A DNA stretch of 64,000 nucleotides. Source: Bacillus sp. EB106-08-02-XG196 (GTDB taxonomy: Bacteria; Bacillota; Bacilli; Bacillales; Cytobacillaceae). Shown here piece after piece: positions 38,022 to 48,585 of the stretch. The notes below the pieces were generated by a model, which saw only the letters and a list, made by a program, of their open reading frames with translations, was not told where the DNA came from and made no database searches. The stretch is from NCBI RefSeq assembly GCF_013396335.1, contig NZ_JABWSY010000001.1:1-64000 (forward strand). The letters are read 5' to 3'. Each line of letters starts with the position of its first letter. Position 1 is the stretch's first letter. Made by a program: the position numbers and the translations under genes.

Positions 38022-38312
38022 CTAGTATTGTTCCTGAAAGGGCCCTGATTGTAATACAAGGCCGAAAAAATCTTGAAATTCTGCAATATCCTCTTCTTCG
38101 ATTCCTAGACGATCAGCCCAATAATGTGGAGCATAGGTGTCCTCTTGGCAGAGTAAAACCATATTCCCCGTTTGCATCGAAGTGACCATCGCTTTACCAT
38201 AGAAATGATTCGAGTGACCAATGGTCAAGTCGTAGCGGTGATTATTTGATATGAGACAAAAGTAATGCATGAGCTGCTGATCTTTTTGTTCTGAAAGAAT
38301 ATCAAGCTTCAT
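38022..38312 (-). CDS. Small protein resembling DUF3055 (96 aa)
   Basis: This 96-residue soluble protein has the stretch HRYDLTIGHSNHFYGKAM and VTSMQTGNMVLLCQEDT, then an acidic C-terminus (IEEEDIAEFQDFF). The pattern recalls DUF3055 proteins of Bacillus, but I cannot confirm this without a profile search. It has AAAGGAGG and lies 28 bp after the glutamate dehydrogenase gene, so it is in the same sigma-54 operon. Function unknown. Confidence 0.65.
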   Translation of the reverse strand: MKLDILSEQKDQQLMHYFCLISNNHRYDLTIGHSNHFYGKAMVTSMQTGNMVLLCQEDTYAPHYWADRLGIEEEDIAEFQDFFGLVLQSGPFQEQY

Positions 38313-38340
38313 TTCCTTGTCCTCCTTTACGTTGGGTATT

Positions 38341-39630
38341 TTAATATTTCAACCAGCCTCTTAGCCTAGAGGTTTCTGCCAGCTTTTTAATTCCCTCAAT
38401 ATAGGCAGCAATTTTCATATTCACTCCATATTTTTCAGCGGTGTTATACACATTCTTAAAGCTGGCTGTTATTTTTCCCTTTAATCGAGTGTCCACACTT
38501 TCCTCTGTCCAATAATAGCCTTGGTTGTTTTGGCACCACTCAAAGTAGGAAACAATTACACCACCGGAATTTGCAAGTATGTCAGGGACAACAAGAATTT
38601 CGCGCTTATCCAAAATTCTCAGAGCCTCTTTGGTTGTAGGTCCATTCGCTGCTTCAATCACAATATTGCAATTAAGCTTGCTCGCGTTTTGTTTATTGAT
38701 TACACCTGAAATGGCGGCTGGAATCAGGATATCACATTCTTTTTCTAGCAGTTCTTGATTGCTGATACTGCTACTAGGTCGCTTGGTTATGATACCGAAA
38801 GAGTCTCTATTTTCTAAAAGATAGGGGATATCCAAGCCATTTTCGTCATATAGACCACCAAGTGCGTCCCCAATTCCAATTACCTTTGCCCCTAAATCAT
38901 ATAAATACTGAGCCAAGTAACTGCCTACATTTCCAAAGCCTTGAATAATAACCCGCATATCCGTTAAAGGAATGCTCTTCAATTCGCATACCATTTGAAG
39001 CGTATATAATACACCTTTCGAAGTAGCCGTCTCCCTGCCCTTTGATCCCCCCAAAGCAATTGGTTTCCCGGTAATAAAACCTGGCGAATCAAATTCACGA
39101 ATATGGTCATACTCATCGAGCATCCATGCCATTATTTGCGAATTGGTGTACATATCAGGTGCCGGTATATCTTTCGTCGGTCCGACCATTTGGCTGACTG
39201 CTCTTACATACCCCCTGCTTAATCTCTCTAATTCATCTAGACTCATATTGCGTGGATCACAGACAATCCCACCTTTTGCCCCGCCATATGGCAGGTCGGT
39301 GATTCCACATTTTAAACTCATCCAGCCAGCCAGCGCCTTTACCTCTTCGGGTGTAACATCTGGATGGAAGCGAATACCTCCCTTAGTCGGTCCTGCAGCA
39401 TCATTATGCTGTGCCCGGTAGCCCTGGAAAATCTCTGTTTGTCCGTTATCCATACGAATAGGAATACTCACTTCCAAAAATCTCATTGGCCTCTTTAAGA
39501 ATTCAAAGACTTGCGGAGGATAGTTCAGTATGTCAACTGCTTCCCTGAGAATTTCCTGAAACTCAATAAGTGAATTATCCTTTTCCTGTACACCCTCATT
39601 CTTTTTCAAAACTAAAGATTCGATAGCCAT
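38341..39630 (-). CDS. Glutamate dehydrogenase (Glu/Leu/Phe/Val family)
   Basis: This 429-residue enzyme has GPTKGGIRFHPDV, catalytic Lys in PYGGAKGGI, KDIPAPDMYTNSQIMAW and Rossmann motif GFGNVGSYLA. The length and the absence of extra domains fit the NAD-dependent RocG/GudB type. It would recycle the glutamate made by the aminotransferases to 2-oxoglutarate and ammonia. It is under a sigma-54 promoter, as rocG is in B. subtilis. Start ATG 39630 has GAGGTG. Confidence 0.92.
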   Translation of the reverse strand: MAIESLVLKKNEGVQEKDNSLIEFQEILREAVDILNYPPQVFEFLKRPMRFLEVSIPIRMDNGQTEIFQGYRAQHNDAAGPTKGGIRFHPDVTPEEVKALAGWMSLKCGITDLPYGGAKGGIVCDPRNMSLDELERLSRGYVRAVSQMVGPTKDIPAPDMYTNSQIMAWMLDEYDHIREFDSPGFITGKPIALGGSKGRETATSKGVLYTLQMVCELKSIPLTDMRVIIQGFGNVGSYLAQYLYDLGAKVIGIGDALGGLYDENGLDIPYLLENRDSFGIITKRPSSSISNQELLEKECDILIPAAISGVINKQNASKLNCNIVIEAANGPTTKEALRILDKREILVVPDILANSGGVIVSYFEWCQNNQGYYWTEESVDTRLKGKITASFKNVYNTAEKYGVNMKIAAYIEGIKKLAETSRLRGWLKY

Positions 39631-39666
39631 CCTAACACCTCATTTTTTATTGTTATTAATCTAATT

Positions 39667-39682
39667 GGCAAGTTCCGTGCCA
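39667..39682 (-). promoter_or_regulatory. Sigma-54 promoter of the glutamate dehydrogenase operon
   Basis: On the minus strand, TGGCACGGAACTTGCC fits TGGCAC-N5-TTGC perfectly, 37 bp upstream of the start codon. Confidence 0.9.
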
Positions 39683-39764
39683 AATGAAGAAATCCACTAT
39701 TCCAAAGCTTTACTTATCGTTTTTCTAGCGAAATAAAATGAATACTATGAAAAAATGACTGTAT

Positions 39765-39780
39765 TATTCAAATTTGCATA
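39765..39780 (-). promoter_or_regulatory. Upstream activator site of the glutamate dehydrogenase operon
   Basis: TATTCAAATTTGCATA is the same TATTCAA-N2-TTGCATA near-palindrome as at 35437. It lies 83 bp upstream of the -24 box. Confidence 0.7.
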
Positions 39781-39794
39781 GATAATAAAAATAA

Positions 39795-39832
39795 AAAAAT
39801 ACGCACTCCTGTGAGGTGGAATGCGTATTTTT
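39795..39832 (-). terminator. Terminator of the amine permease gene
   Basis: The stem AAAATACGCATTCC/GGAGTGCGTATTTT (one mismatch) has an 8-nt loop and is followed by TTTTAT on the minus strand. It separates the permease gene from the upstream sites of gdh. Confidence 0.85.
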
Positions 39833-39841
39833 ACCGTTTAC

Positions 39842-41188
39842 TTATACTTCAGCTTCTTCTGCCTTATATTGAGGTGGTGCTACTCTGAAGGCTTTTGTTA
39901 GAAATACAAGGTAGACAAGTCCGATGAGGAACCAGCCGACACCCATGATTAAAGAACTAAGTTCAAGATTGATCCAAAGGACTCCAACTAATCCGGCTCC
40001 AATCAGCGGCATGATAACATAATCAAAAAATCCCTTTGGAGTCCGGTGCATTTTTTCACGGACAGCGAAATGACTAACCACCGAAAGATTAACAAACGTA
40101 AAAGCCATTAATGCTCCGAAATTAATCAGTGAAGTGGCAGTTACTAAATCAAAGAACCAGGCTGATAATGAAATCACTCCAACGATTAAAACATTTATTG
40201 CAGGTGTTCTCCATTTTGGATGTACGTATCCAAACCATTTTTCCGGGAATACTTTATCGCGCCCCATAACATACAAGAGACGGGAAACACTTGCGTGAGA
40301 GGCAAGTCCTGACGCGAGTGTGTTCACAAAGGTTGTACATAAGAAAATCGACTGAAACAGCTTCCCGCCAACATAAAGGGCAATTTCAGGTAAAGCTGCC
40401 TCCGAATCAATGAATCTCGAATTATCTGGAAAAAATGACTGGATAAAAAATGAGGTGGAGATAAAGATTACCCCTCCCCATAAAGCTGTAAGGAGAATTG
40501 CTTTTGGGATTGTTTTTTCAGGATTTGGCGTTTCTTCTGATAATGTCGTAACAGCATCAAAGCCAAGGAATGAAAAGCAGAGTATTGTCGCTCCTGTTAT
40601 CAGGATTGGGATGTTCATACCTTCAACAAAAAACGGCTGCATGCTGAAAACAGTTCCCGTTCCTTCTCCTGCATTTAGCCCTTTAATAACTAGGATGATA
40701 AAGACAACCATGATCAGTATTTGTATAAGAACAAAAAGTGTATTGAAATTTGCCAGAACATTGACACTTCGTAAATTTAAAACGGTTACAATGCCAACAA
40801 ATACTAATACCCAAATAAAATCTGGAACGGACGGAAACAAAGCATTTAAGTAAAGTTTGGTTAACAGCGCATTTACCATTGGCAAAAATAAATAATCGAG
40901 TAAGGATGACCAGCCAACGAGAAAACCGAGATGCCGATTCATCGCTTTTTGGGTATAGGTATAGGCTGACCCTGCCTGAGGGAAAACCCTTACTAGCTTC
41001 CCGTAGCTAACCGCAGTGAAAAGCATGCCAACCAAGGCAATAACATAAGCGGCAGGTACATGCCCGTTTGTTTCACCAGAAACAATTCCAAATGTATCAA
41101 ATACTACCATGGGTGTCATATACGCTAAACCCATAATGACAACCTGCCATAGCTTTAACGATCTTTTCAACTTTACGCCATTTTCCAC
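39842..41188 (-). CDS. APC-family amine/amino-acid permease (PuuP-like)
   Basis: This 448-residue transporter has about 12 hydrophobic segments and the APC core: [20 protein letters not shown] in helix 1, [16 protein letters not shown], and [22 protein letters not shown] in helix 6. The overall look is like putrescine importers of the PuuP type. GTG 41188 has GAGGGGG 8 nt upstream. It has its own sigma-54 promoter and is divergent from the ureohydrolase, so it probably takes up agmatine, putrescine or a guanidino compound. Confidence 0.85.
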   Translation of the reverse strand: MENGVKLKRSLKLWQVVIMGLAYMTPMVVFDTFGIVSGETNGHVPAAYVIALVGMLFTAVSYGKLVRVFPQAGSAYTYTQKAMNRHLGFLVGWSSLLDYLFLPMVNALLTKLYLNALFPSVPDFIWVLVFVGIVTVLNLRSVNVLANFNTLFVLIQILIMVVFIILVIKGLNAGEGTGTVFSMQPFFVEGMNIPILITGATILCFSFLGFDAVTTLSEETPNPEKTIPKAILLTALWGGVIFISTSFFIQSFFPDNSRFIDSEAALPEIALYVGGKLFQSIFLCTTFVNTLASGLASHASVSRLLYVMGRDKVFPEKWFGYVHPKWRTPAINVLIVGVISLSAWFFDLVTATSLINFGALMAFTFVNLSVVSHFAVREKMHRTPKGFFDYVIMPLIGAGLVGVLWINLELSSLIMGVGWFLIGLVYLVFLTKAFRVAPPQYKAEEAEV

Positions 41189-41294
41189 ATATCATTCCCC
41201 CTCTTAAATTAAAGCGTTTTCATTCCGATGTTACCCCTTTGCCTGCTATAAATTTTTTATTCCCCCTCCACTTTCTAAATTCACTAAGTATCTA

Positions 41295-41310
41295 TGCAAG
41301 TTATATGCCA
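41295..41310 (-). promoter_or_regulatory. Sigma-54 promoter of the amine permease
   Basis: On the minus strand, TGGCATATAACTTGCA matches the consensus with C-to-T at the last base of the -24 element. It is separated from the permease GTG by a 106-bp leader. Confidence 0.8.
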
Positions 41311-41407
41311 AAGTTAAATTTCATGAACATACCGTTGTGTTTATCCGTTTTTTTAAAATTAATGGGTTATAATGAACAAATAATAGAAGGTTTTAAATTT
41401 TAAGAAT

Positions 41408-41442
41408 TATTCAACTATGCATACATTATTCCATATTAAATA
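41408..41442. promoter_or_regulatory. Shared activator sites in the permease-ureohydrolase divergent region
   Basis: TATTCAACTATGCATA (41408-41423) matches the common 16-mer. A diverged copy, TATTCCATATTAAATA, starts 19 bp on (41427-41442). It lies 98 bp upstream of the minus-strand promoter and about 135-155 bp upstream of the plus-strand one, so one pair of sites could serve both promoters. Confidence 0.65.
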
Positions 41443-41575
41443 ACCACTTGTCACTATGGAATGGACATATATATTCGTTACCGGTTTCTCCAAAGATGTT
41501 GCCACAGAGGCACAAATAACTCCTATTCGTTACTGTTTTGGTTAAAACTGTCTCTACATGAGCACTGTTCGATCA

Positions 41576-41591
41576 TGGCACAAAAATTGCA
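41576..41591 (+). promoter_or_regulatory. Sigma-54 promoter of the ureohydrolase gene
   Basis: TGGCACAAAAATTGCA fits TGGCAC-N5-TTGC perfectly, 34 bp upstream of the ATG at 41626. Confidence 0.9.
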
Positions 41592-41625
41592 TCATAAAAA
41601 GGAAAATAGGAAATGAGGGAAATCG

Positions 41626-42555
41626 ATGCAATATCCTTTAACACCGGATGTTAAACCAGAGTTTTGTACCACAGGGACCTTTATGAGGTTACCATCAAAC
41701 AGAGAAAATGCTAAATTAGCGATTGTCGGTTTGCCGTTTGATACAGCGGCTTCCTTCCGAGTTGGGGCACGCTTTGCACCTCAAGCAATACGTCAGGCTT
41801 CAATGACGTTATTCCCCTACCATCCTATTCATAAGGTGTATCCATTTGATGCATGCAACGCCATTGATATTGGGGACGTATCGGTTATTCCTCATAATAT
41901 CCATCGAAGTTATGAGTTAATGGAAAAAGCAGTGATGGAGTTAATGGAGCAGGGGATTATCCCAATTGGACTAGGCGGCGACCACTCCGTTACACTAGCA
42001 AATCTTAGAGCTGCAGCCAAAATCCACGGATCTGTAGCATTGATTCATTTTGATTCACATACTGATACTTGGGATACTTATTATGAAGAAAAATATTGGC
42101 ACGGCTCACCATTCATTCGTGCATATGAAGAAAATTTATTAATTCCAGATAAGGTTTTTCAGGTTGGTATTCGCGGAACCCTTAATCATCCTGGAGATAT
42201 CGAGTCAAGCAGTGATTTAGGATATCATGTGATTACAACACCTGAATTAAAAGAACGTGGTTTTGAAAATGTTGTGAGGGAAATGAAAGAAAAAATTGGA
42301 GATACACCATGTTTCCTCAGTTTTGATATCGATTTTGTTGATCCATCCTGTGCACCAGGAACAGGAACGCTTGAGGTAGGCGGGTTAAACAGCTTTGAAA
42401 CCTTACAAATCATACGTTCCCTGACAGATTTTAATTTTATTGGTTTCGATTTAGTTGAGGTACTACCGCCATACGACCCAACCCAGATAACCTCATTACT
42501 CGCTGCCACCATTATTCATGACTTTGCAAGCCTTGTTGCACTAAAATTAAAATAA
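41626..42555 (+). CDS. Arginase-family ureohydrolase (agmatinase or guanidinobutyrase)
   Basis: This 309-residue enzyme has the binuclear Mn motifs GGDHS, DSHTDTWD (in place of the common DAHxD) and SFDIDFVDPS. It removes urea from a guanidino compound. Because its regulon contains putrescine and GABA enzymes, agmatine (giving putrescine) or 4-guanidinobutyrate (giving GABA) are the likely substrates; sequence alone does not decide. The DSHTDT form is unlike SpeB of B. subtilis from memory. ATG 41626 has GAGGGAA at good spacing. It is a monocistronic gene. Confidence 0.87.
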   Translation: MQYPLTPDVKPEFCTTGTFMRLPSNRENAKLAIVGLPFDTAASFRVGARFAPQAIRQASMTLFPYHPIHKVYPFDACNAIDIGDVSVIPHNIHRSYELMEKAVMELMEQGIIPIGLGGDHSVTLANLRAAAKIHGSVALIHFDSHTDTWDTYYEEKYWHGSPFIRAYEENLLIPDKVFQVGIRGTLNHPGDIESSSDLGYHVITTPELKERGFENVVREMKEKIGDTPCFLSFDIDFVDPSCAPGTGTLEVGGLNSFETLQIIRSLTDFNFIGFDLVEVLPPYDPTQITSLLAATIIHDFASLVALKLK

Positions 42556-42571
42556 GAACGTAAATAAATTT

Positions 42572-42613
42572 AAAAAAGCAGTGGTACACTATATTCAGTG
42601 TCCACTGCTTTTT
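42572..42613. terminator. Bidirectional terminator after the ureohydrolase
   Basis: The stem AAAAAGCAGTGG..CACT / AGTG..CCACTGCTTTTT lies between convergent genes and has T-runs on both strands. Confidence 0.88.
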
Positions 42614-42628
42614 GTATGAAGAGTATTT

Positions 42629-43228
42629 TTATTTTGCAAAACGGTGATTTCCAATTGTTACTGTTACTTCACGTGAAAAGATCCATTGGCTAGATGCGGT
42701 TTTTGGATTGTAGAAAAATAGAGAGCCATTTCCTTTTCCTTGGAAAGCAAGTGCTTCATTAACAGCCTTTTTGGAAGCTGCGTCAGCTGGTTGATTGATC
42801 TGTCCGTTTTGAACTGGCGTGAATGCATAGTGTCCATTTGAAATTTGATAGATAACTTCTCTTACTGAATTAGGAAAATCAGGGCTAGCCACACGATTTA
42901 AGATAACAGTGGCAACCGCAACTTTCCCAGCATAAGGTTCCCCTACTGCTTCTGCTCGCACAAGGCGCGCCATTAACTCTTTATCAGCTGCTGAAATAGT
43001 AGCATTTGGGATTACTAGATTTGAACCAGCATATAATAGAGAACTAGATGCATTGTTTGCCTTCATTAAGCTTGTAACGGGTACTCCATACTTTGTTGCA
43101 ATCTTCCAATAGGTTTCACCGTATTGTACTTTATGATTTGTAGCAGCTTCTGATTTAGTAACACCTGTAAATGCTGACAATGAAAAGATTAATCCCGTTG
43201 CAATGACAAGTTTTTTTAATTTATTCAT
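42629..43228 (-). CDS. LysM-containing cell-wall hydrolase (SleB/CwlJ-type)
   Basis: This secreted protein of about 199 residues has a signal peptide 1-28 (cleavage after SEA), one LysM repeat (about 31-75, VQYGETYWKIATKYGVPV) that binds peptidoglycan, and a Hydrolase_2 (SleB/CwlJ) domain (about 83-199, LVRAEAVGEPYAGKVAVATVILNR). The conserved Glu of RAEA is the catalytic acid of the family. ATG 43228 follows GAGGAGG. It may act in spore germination or in wall turnover; a single gene. Confidence 0.9.
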   Translation of the reverse strand: MNKLKKLVIATGLIFSLSAFTGVTKSEAATNHKVQYGETYWKIATKYGVPVTSLMKANNASSSLLYAGSNLVIPNATISAADKELMARLVRAEAVGEPYAGKVAVATVILNRVASPDFPNSVREVIYQISNGHYAFTPVQNGQINQPADAASKKAVNEALAFQGKGNGSLFFYNPKTASSQWIFSREVTVTIGNHRFAK

Positions 43229-43499
43229 GTTTTGTAGCCTCCTCGTTGTTCGTTTCTCTACAAATAAGGCTATCAGTTGTAACATACTTATTCATTACCC
43301 AATAAATCCCATCCTTAAATTAGTATAAAGGGCGCCCGCTATGAAAGCCTTTATCTATTATTTAGAAAAATAATCCATTAACATAAAACTTCCTCTATCA
43401 TTCCAAAGGTGGATAATTGAGGTAAGAATATTACATTCTATTGCACCTTTATTGCATGAAATCTCATTGTAACAAAGATAATCTTCACTAAATTGACAT

Positions 43500-43838
43500 A
43501 ATATCCCTCAATTTGGTACAGGATTCTATAATGAGGCTGGACTGCATGTCGATGAGTTAGCAGAACGTTTACTAGCAATTGGCGGCAGACCTGTAGCAAC
43601 TATGAAAGAGTGCCTTGAACTATCTTCTGTAAATGAAGCAAATGGAAATGAAAGTGCTGAGGAAATGGTTCAAACCATTATCAATGACTTCTCTATTATC
43701 ATTGGGGAATTAAAAGAAGGCATGAGCTTTGCTGGAGAAAAGGATGATGAAACAACAGGGGATATGCTCCTTGCTATTCATTTTGGTTTAGAAAAACACG
43801 TTTGGATGCTGACAGCATTTCTCGGAAAATCGATCTAA
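43500..43838 (+). pseudogene. 5'-truncated dps (DNA-protecting ferritin-like) relic
   Basis: The frame from 43500 reads [20 protein letters not shown] and then [14 protein letters not shown] and a normal C-terminus, clearly the last two thirds of a Dps/MrgA protein. An in-frame stop lies at 43494-43496, and the N-terminal 40 or so residues with the first ferroxidase ligands are missing. No start codon or ribosome site precedes the homologous stretch; the first in-frame ATG is 43602. It probably arose by a deletion joining the gene to unrelated sequence. Confidence 0.75.
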
Positions 43839-43852
43839 ATTTTTAACTAAAA

Positions 43853-43884
43853 AAATAAGACTCAGCAGCTGCTGAGTCTTATTT
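43853..43884. terminator. Terminator after the dps relic and bdbDC
   Basis: A perfect palindrome with core GACTCAGCAG/CTGCTGAGTC is flanked by A and T runs. It serves both the former dps and the convergent bdbC. Confidence 0.88.
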
Positions 43885-44295
43885 CTATTCTCCCTTATTG
43901 CCGCGTGCAATCAATACTAAGCAAATCGTAATAATCGTGAATGCCGTAAATGCCAAGATTGGAATGGTGATAAACCCAAGCCAATTAATATAATCTTTCG
44001 AGCAAGGCACACCGCTTTTACACATTTCAAACTGCTGCAAATAAGGAATCTTCTGCAATGCAGTATGGTAACCTGAAATTAGCATCCCGATGATGGATAG
44101 TGGAATCGTGTATTTCACAATTCCAGTATCGTTCCGATAAAAAGCCACGCCCAAAATAATAGCTAGTGGATACATAAATATCCTCTGATACCAGCATAGT
44201 GTACATGGAATGTAGAGAAGGACTTCACTAAAATACAAACTTCCAATGGTTGCTATTAAGGCTGCAACCCATGCAAGAAGTAGAGGTTTATTCAT
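43885..44295 (-). CDS. bdbC: Disulfide oxidoreductase BdbC (DsbB-like)
   Basis: This 136-residue membrane protein has four hydrophobic segments, CTLC at 31-34 in the first loop and Cys92/Cys98 in the second, the DsbB/BdbC pattern. It reoxidises BdbD with quinone. ATG 44295 has AAGGAG 7 nt upstream and overlaps the bdbD end by 8 nt. Confidence 0.93.
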   Translation of the reverse strand: MNKPLLLAWVAALIATIGSLYFSEVLLYIPCTLCWYQRIFMYPLAIILGVAFYRNDTGIVKYTIPLSIIGMLISGYHTALQKIPYLQQFEMCKSGVPCSKDYINWLGFITIPILAFTAFTIITICLVLIARGNKGE

Positions 44296-45010
44296 TTCCT
44301 TTCTCCTTCGCCGCTTCCTCCACTAATTCATTTAAATCGTCCATTGTTTGTCCATCAAATCGCTTTCCATTAACAAAAATAGTCGGAGTTCCTTCTACAC
44401 CTAATTTTCCACCAAGAGCCTCATCTTTTTCCCATGCTTCCTCTGGGGCTTTCGTATCAAAATAGGCAGCTACCTTTTTAACTTCTTCCTCACTGGCTAT
44501 TTCTTGTAGCGTCTCGGTAAGGAAATCCTCTGTAAATACATCTATGGTTTCATAACGTGTGTCTTCCGGCTGCTTATCGTAAATAAGTTCATGAAACTCC
44601 CAAAATTTATCATTACCCAGCTCATGATAAACTGCTTCTGAAAATTTCGCAGTTCGCTCGGAATCAACATTGATAAATGGATAATGGAAATAATAGAATT
44701 TCGCTTTTCCGGTATCAACGAATTCCTTTACAATCAGTGGAACAGTGGTGTCAGTGAAATTTTTACAATTCGGGCATTTGTAATCACCAAATTCTACAAT
44801 TGAAACAGGTGCAGCTTCTTCACCAAGAAAGGGTTGATTTGCATAATCAATCTCTTCTTTAGCAGGCTCATCGGATTTTTGGTTATTAGCTAGAAAGATA
44901 AATCCAATAATACTGATTGCAATTAATCCAATGATCCAAAACACAAATTTTGATGATGAGGAGGACGGTTTCGCCGGTCCTTTTTTAGTATTTTTTTTTC
45001 GTTTGGCCAT
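44288..45010 (-). CDS. bdbD: Membrane-anchored thiol oxidase BdbD (DsbA-like)
   Basis: This protein of about 240 residues has a basic cytoplasmic tail, one transmembrane segment (about 21-41) and an extracytoplasmic DsbA domain with active site CPNC (Cys79, Cys82), then GVEGTPTIFVNG containing the cis-Pro. It introduces disulfides into exported proteins with BdbC. ATG 45010 has AAGGAG at 8 nt. Confidence 0.93.
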   Translation of the reverse strand: MAKRKKNTKKGPAKPSSSSSKFVFWIIGLIAISIIGFIFLANNQKSDEPAKEEIDYANQPFLGEEAAPVSIVEFGDYKCPNCKNFTDTTVPLIVKEFVDTGKAKFYYFHYPFINVDSERTAKFSEAVYHELGNDKFWEFHELIYDKQPEDTRYETIDVFTEDFLTETLQEIASEEEVKKVAAYFDTKAPEEAWEKDEALGGKLGVEGTPTIFVNGKRFDGQTMDDLNELVEEAAKEKGNE

Positions 45011-45079
45011 GTTCAAACTCCTTAGTATATTTTATTAGAGTTTATCACCTTTGAAAAATAAATGCATTTAACAAATCCC

Positions 45080-45112
45080 GAAAAAAGAGCATACCCTATA
45101 GGCATGCTCTCC
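45080..45112 (-). terminator. Terminator of the arabinanase end of the cluster
   Basis: The stem AGAGCATGCC/GGTATGCTCT has one mismatch and a TATA loop, followed by TTTTTTC on the minus strand. It lies 36 bp beyond the arabinanase stop. Confidence 0.87.
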
Positions 45113-45147
45113 CTATCATATTTATATTATTTTTAAAACAGCAGGCT

Positions 45148-47486
<2,339 letters not shown>

Positions 47487-47512
47487 AGCTTTGCCCACCT
47501 TAAAAATTACAG

Positions 47513-47544
47513 AAAAAGATTCATATCAATATAGCTGATATGAA
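47513..47544 (-). terminator. Hairpin/terminator between the second GH43 gene and the MATE gene
   Basis: The stem TTCATATCA/TGATATGAA closes a 7-nt loop and is followed by TCTTTTTC on the minus strand. Confidence 0.7.
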
Positions 47545-47586
47545 CCTATTTTCTTCTAAATTATCTATTCATTTTTTCAAAAATTA

Positions 47587-48552
47587 TCATTCAGGTGTAC
47601 CAAAGTTAGGCGTTCCATCTGGATTCCATCCAAACTCTTTGGCACAGGTATGGCGATTTGGATCATACAACGGGTCGCCGACAATCTCTGTATAATTTCT
47701 AACATGGTAGACAAGTATATCTTTACTGCCATCTTCAGAGACAGTGAAGCTATTATGTCCTGGACCATATTGGCCTGTTTCATAGCACGTTTTGAAAACA
47801 GGTTCCTTCGATTTACTCCAAGAATGCGGATCCATTACGTCGCTATTCTCATCTGCAGCCAAAAGTCCCATTGCATAATTCTCATCTGTTGCACTACCGG
47901 AGAAGGAAATGAAAATTTTTCCGTTTCTCTTCAAGACAGCCGGTCCTTCATTTACCCAGAATCCAATCGTTTCCCAGTCAAACTCTGGTTTCGCAATCAT
48001 AACTTGGGGCCCTTTAATTGTCCATGGATTTTCTAAAGCTGCTATATAAAGATTGGAGTTACCTTTAATAGCAGGGTCTTTTTGTGCCCAGACAAGGTAC
48101 TGCTGGCCTTTATGCTCAAACGAAGTAGCATCAAGAGCAAAGGAATCCCAATCGGTGTTAATTTGTCCTTTTTCCTCCCAATTACCTTCTAGCGGATTAG
48201 CAGATTTATTTTCAATCACAAACATTCGGTGCTGAAAAAGGCCATCGATAATTTCCTTTGATGGTGCAGCAGCGAAATAAATGTACCAACTTCCATTGAT
48301 ATAATGTATTTCTGGTGCCCATATTAGTGAGCTCATGGGACCTGTTTCATGCTTGTTCCAGACCATAACAGGCTCGGCCACTGCTATCCCTTTAATTGTT
48401 TTAGAGCGCCTTACTTCAATTCCATCATATTCAGGCACAGAAGCTGTAAAGTAGTAATAACCATCTGTATGTTTATAAACCCATGGATCTGCTCGCTGCT
48501 CAATAATCAAATTTTTTGCTGTTTTAGCTTGATCTTTCGTTACAGAAACCAT
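47587..48552 (-). CDS. GH43 family glycosidase (arabinofuranosidase-type), copy 2
   Basis: This 321-residue cytoplasmic enzyme has the GH43 triad: Asp in QRADPWVYK, Asp in FALDATSFE and Glu in WVNEGPAVL. The DGYYYFTASVPEYDGIEVRRS start is of an exo-acting arabinofuranosidase type. It is about two-thirds identical by eye to the gene at 48586, so the pair is a tandem duplication. ATG 48552 has AAAGGAG. It probably trims arabinose from short oligosaccharides. Confidence 0.88.
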   Translation of the reverse strand: MVSVTKDQAKTAKNLIIEQRADPWVYKHTDGYYYFTASVPEYDGIEVRRSKTIKGIAVAEPVMVWNKHETGPMSSLIWAPEIHYINGSWYIYFAAAPSKEIIDGLFQHRMFVIENKSANPLEGNWEEKGQINTDWDSFALDATSFEHKGQQYLVWAQKDPAIKGNSNLYIAALENPWTIKGPQVMIAKPEFDWETIGFWVNEGPAVLKRNGKIFISFSGSATDENYAMGLLAADENSDVMDPHSWSKSKEPVFKTCYETGQYGPGHNSFTVSEDGSKDILVYHVRNYTEIVGDPLYDPNRHTCAKEFGWNPDGTPNFGTPE

Positions 48553-48585
48553 ATAAATCTCCTTTCAAATCCTGATGCCAGAACT

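Noticed and set aside
40410..40853. 147-codon plus-strand frame opposite the amine permease
   Set aside because: It is antisense to a well-supported transporter gene, with no start signals and no recognisable domain.
43602..43838. 78-residue gene starting at ATG 43602
   Set aside because: The homology to Dps begins about 70 bp earlier in the same frame and the ATG is an internal Met (VATMKECLE), so it is a relic, not an independent small gene.
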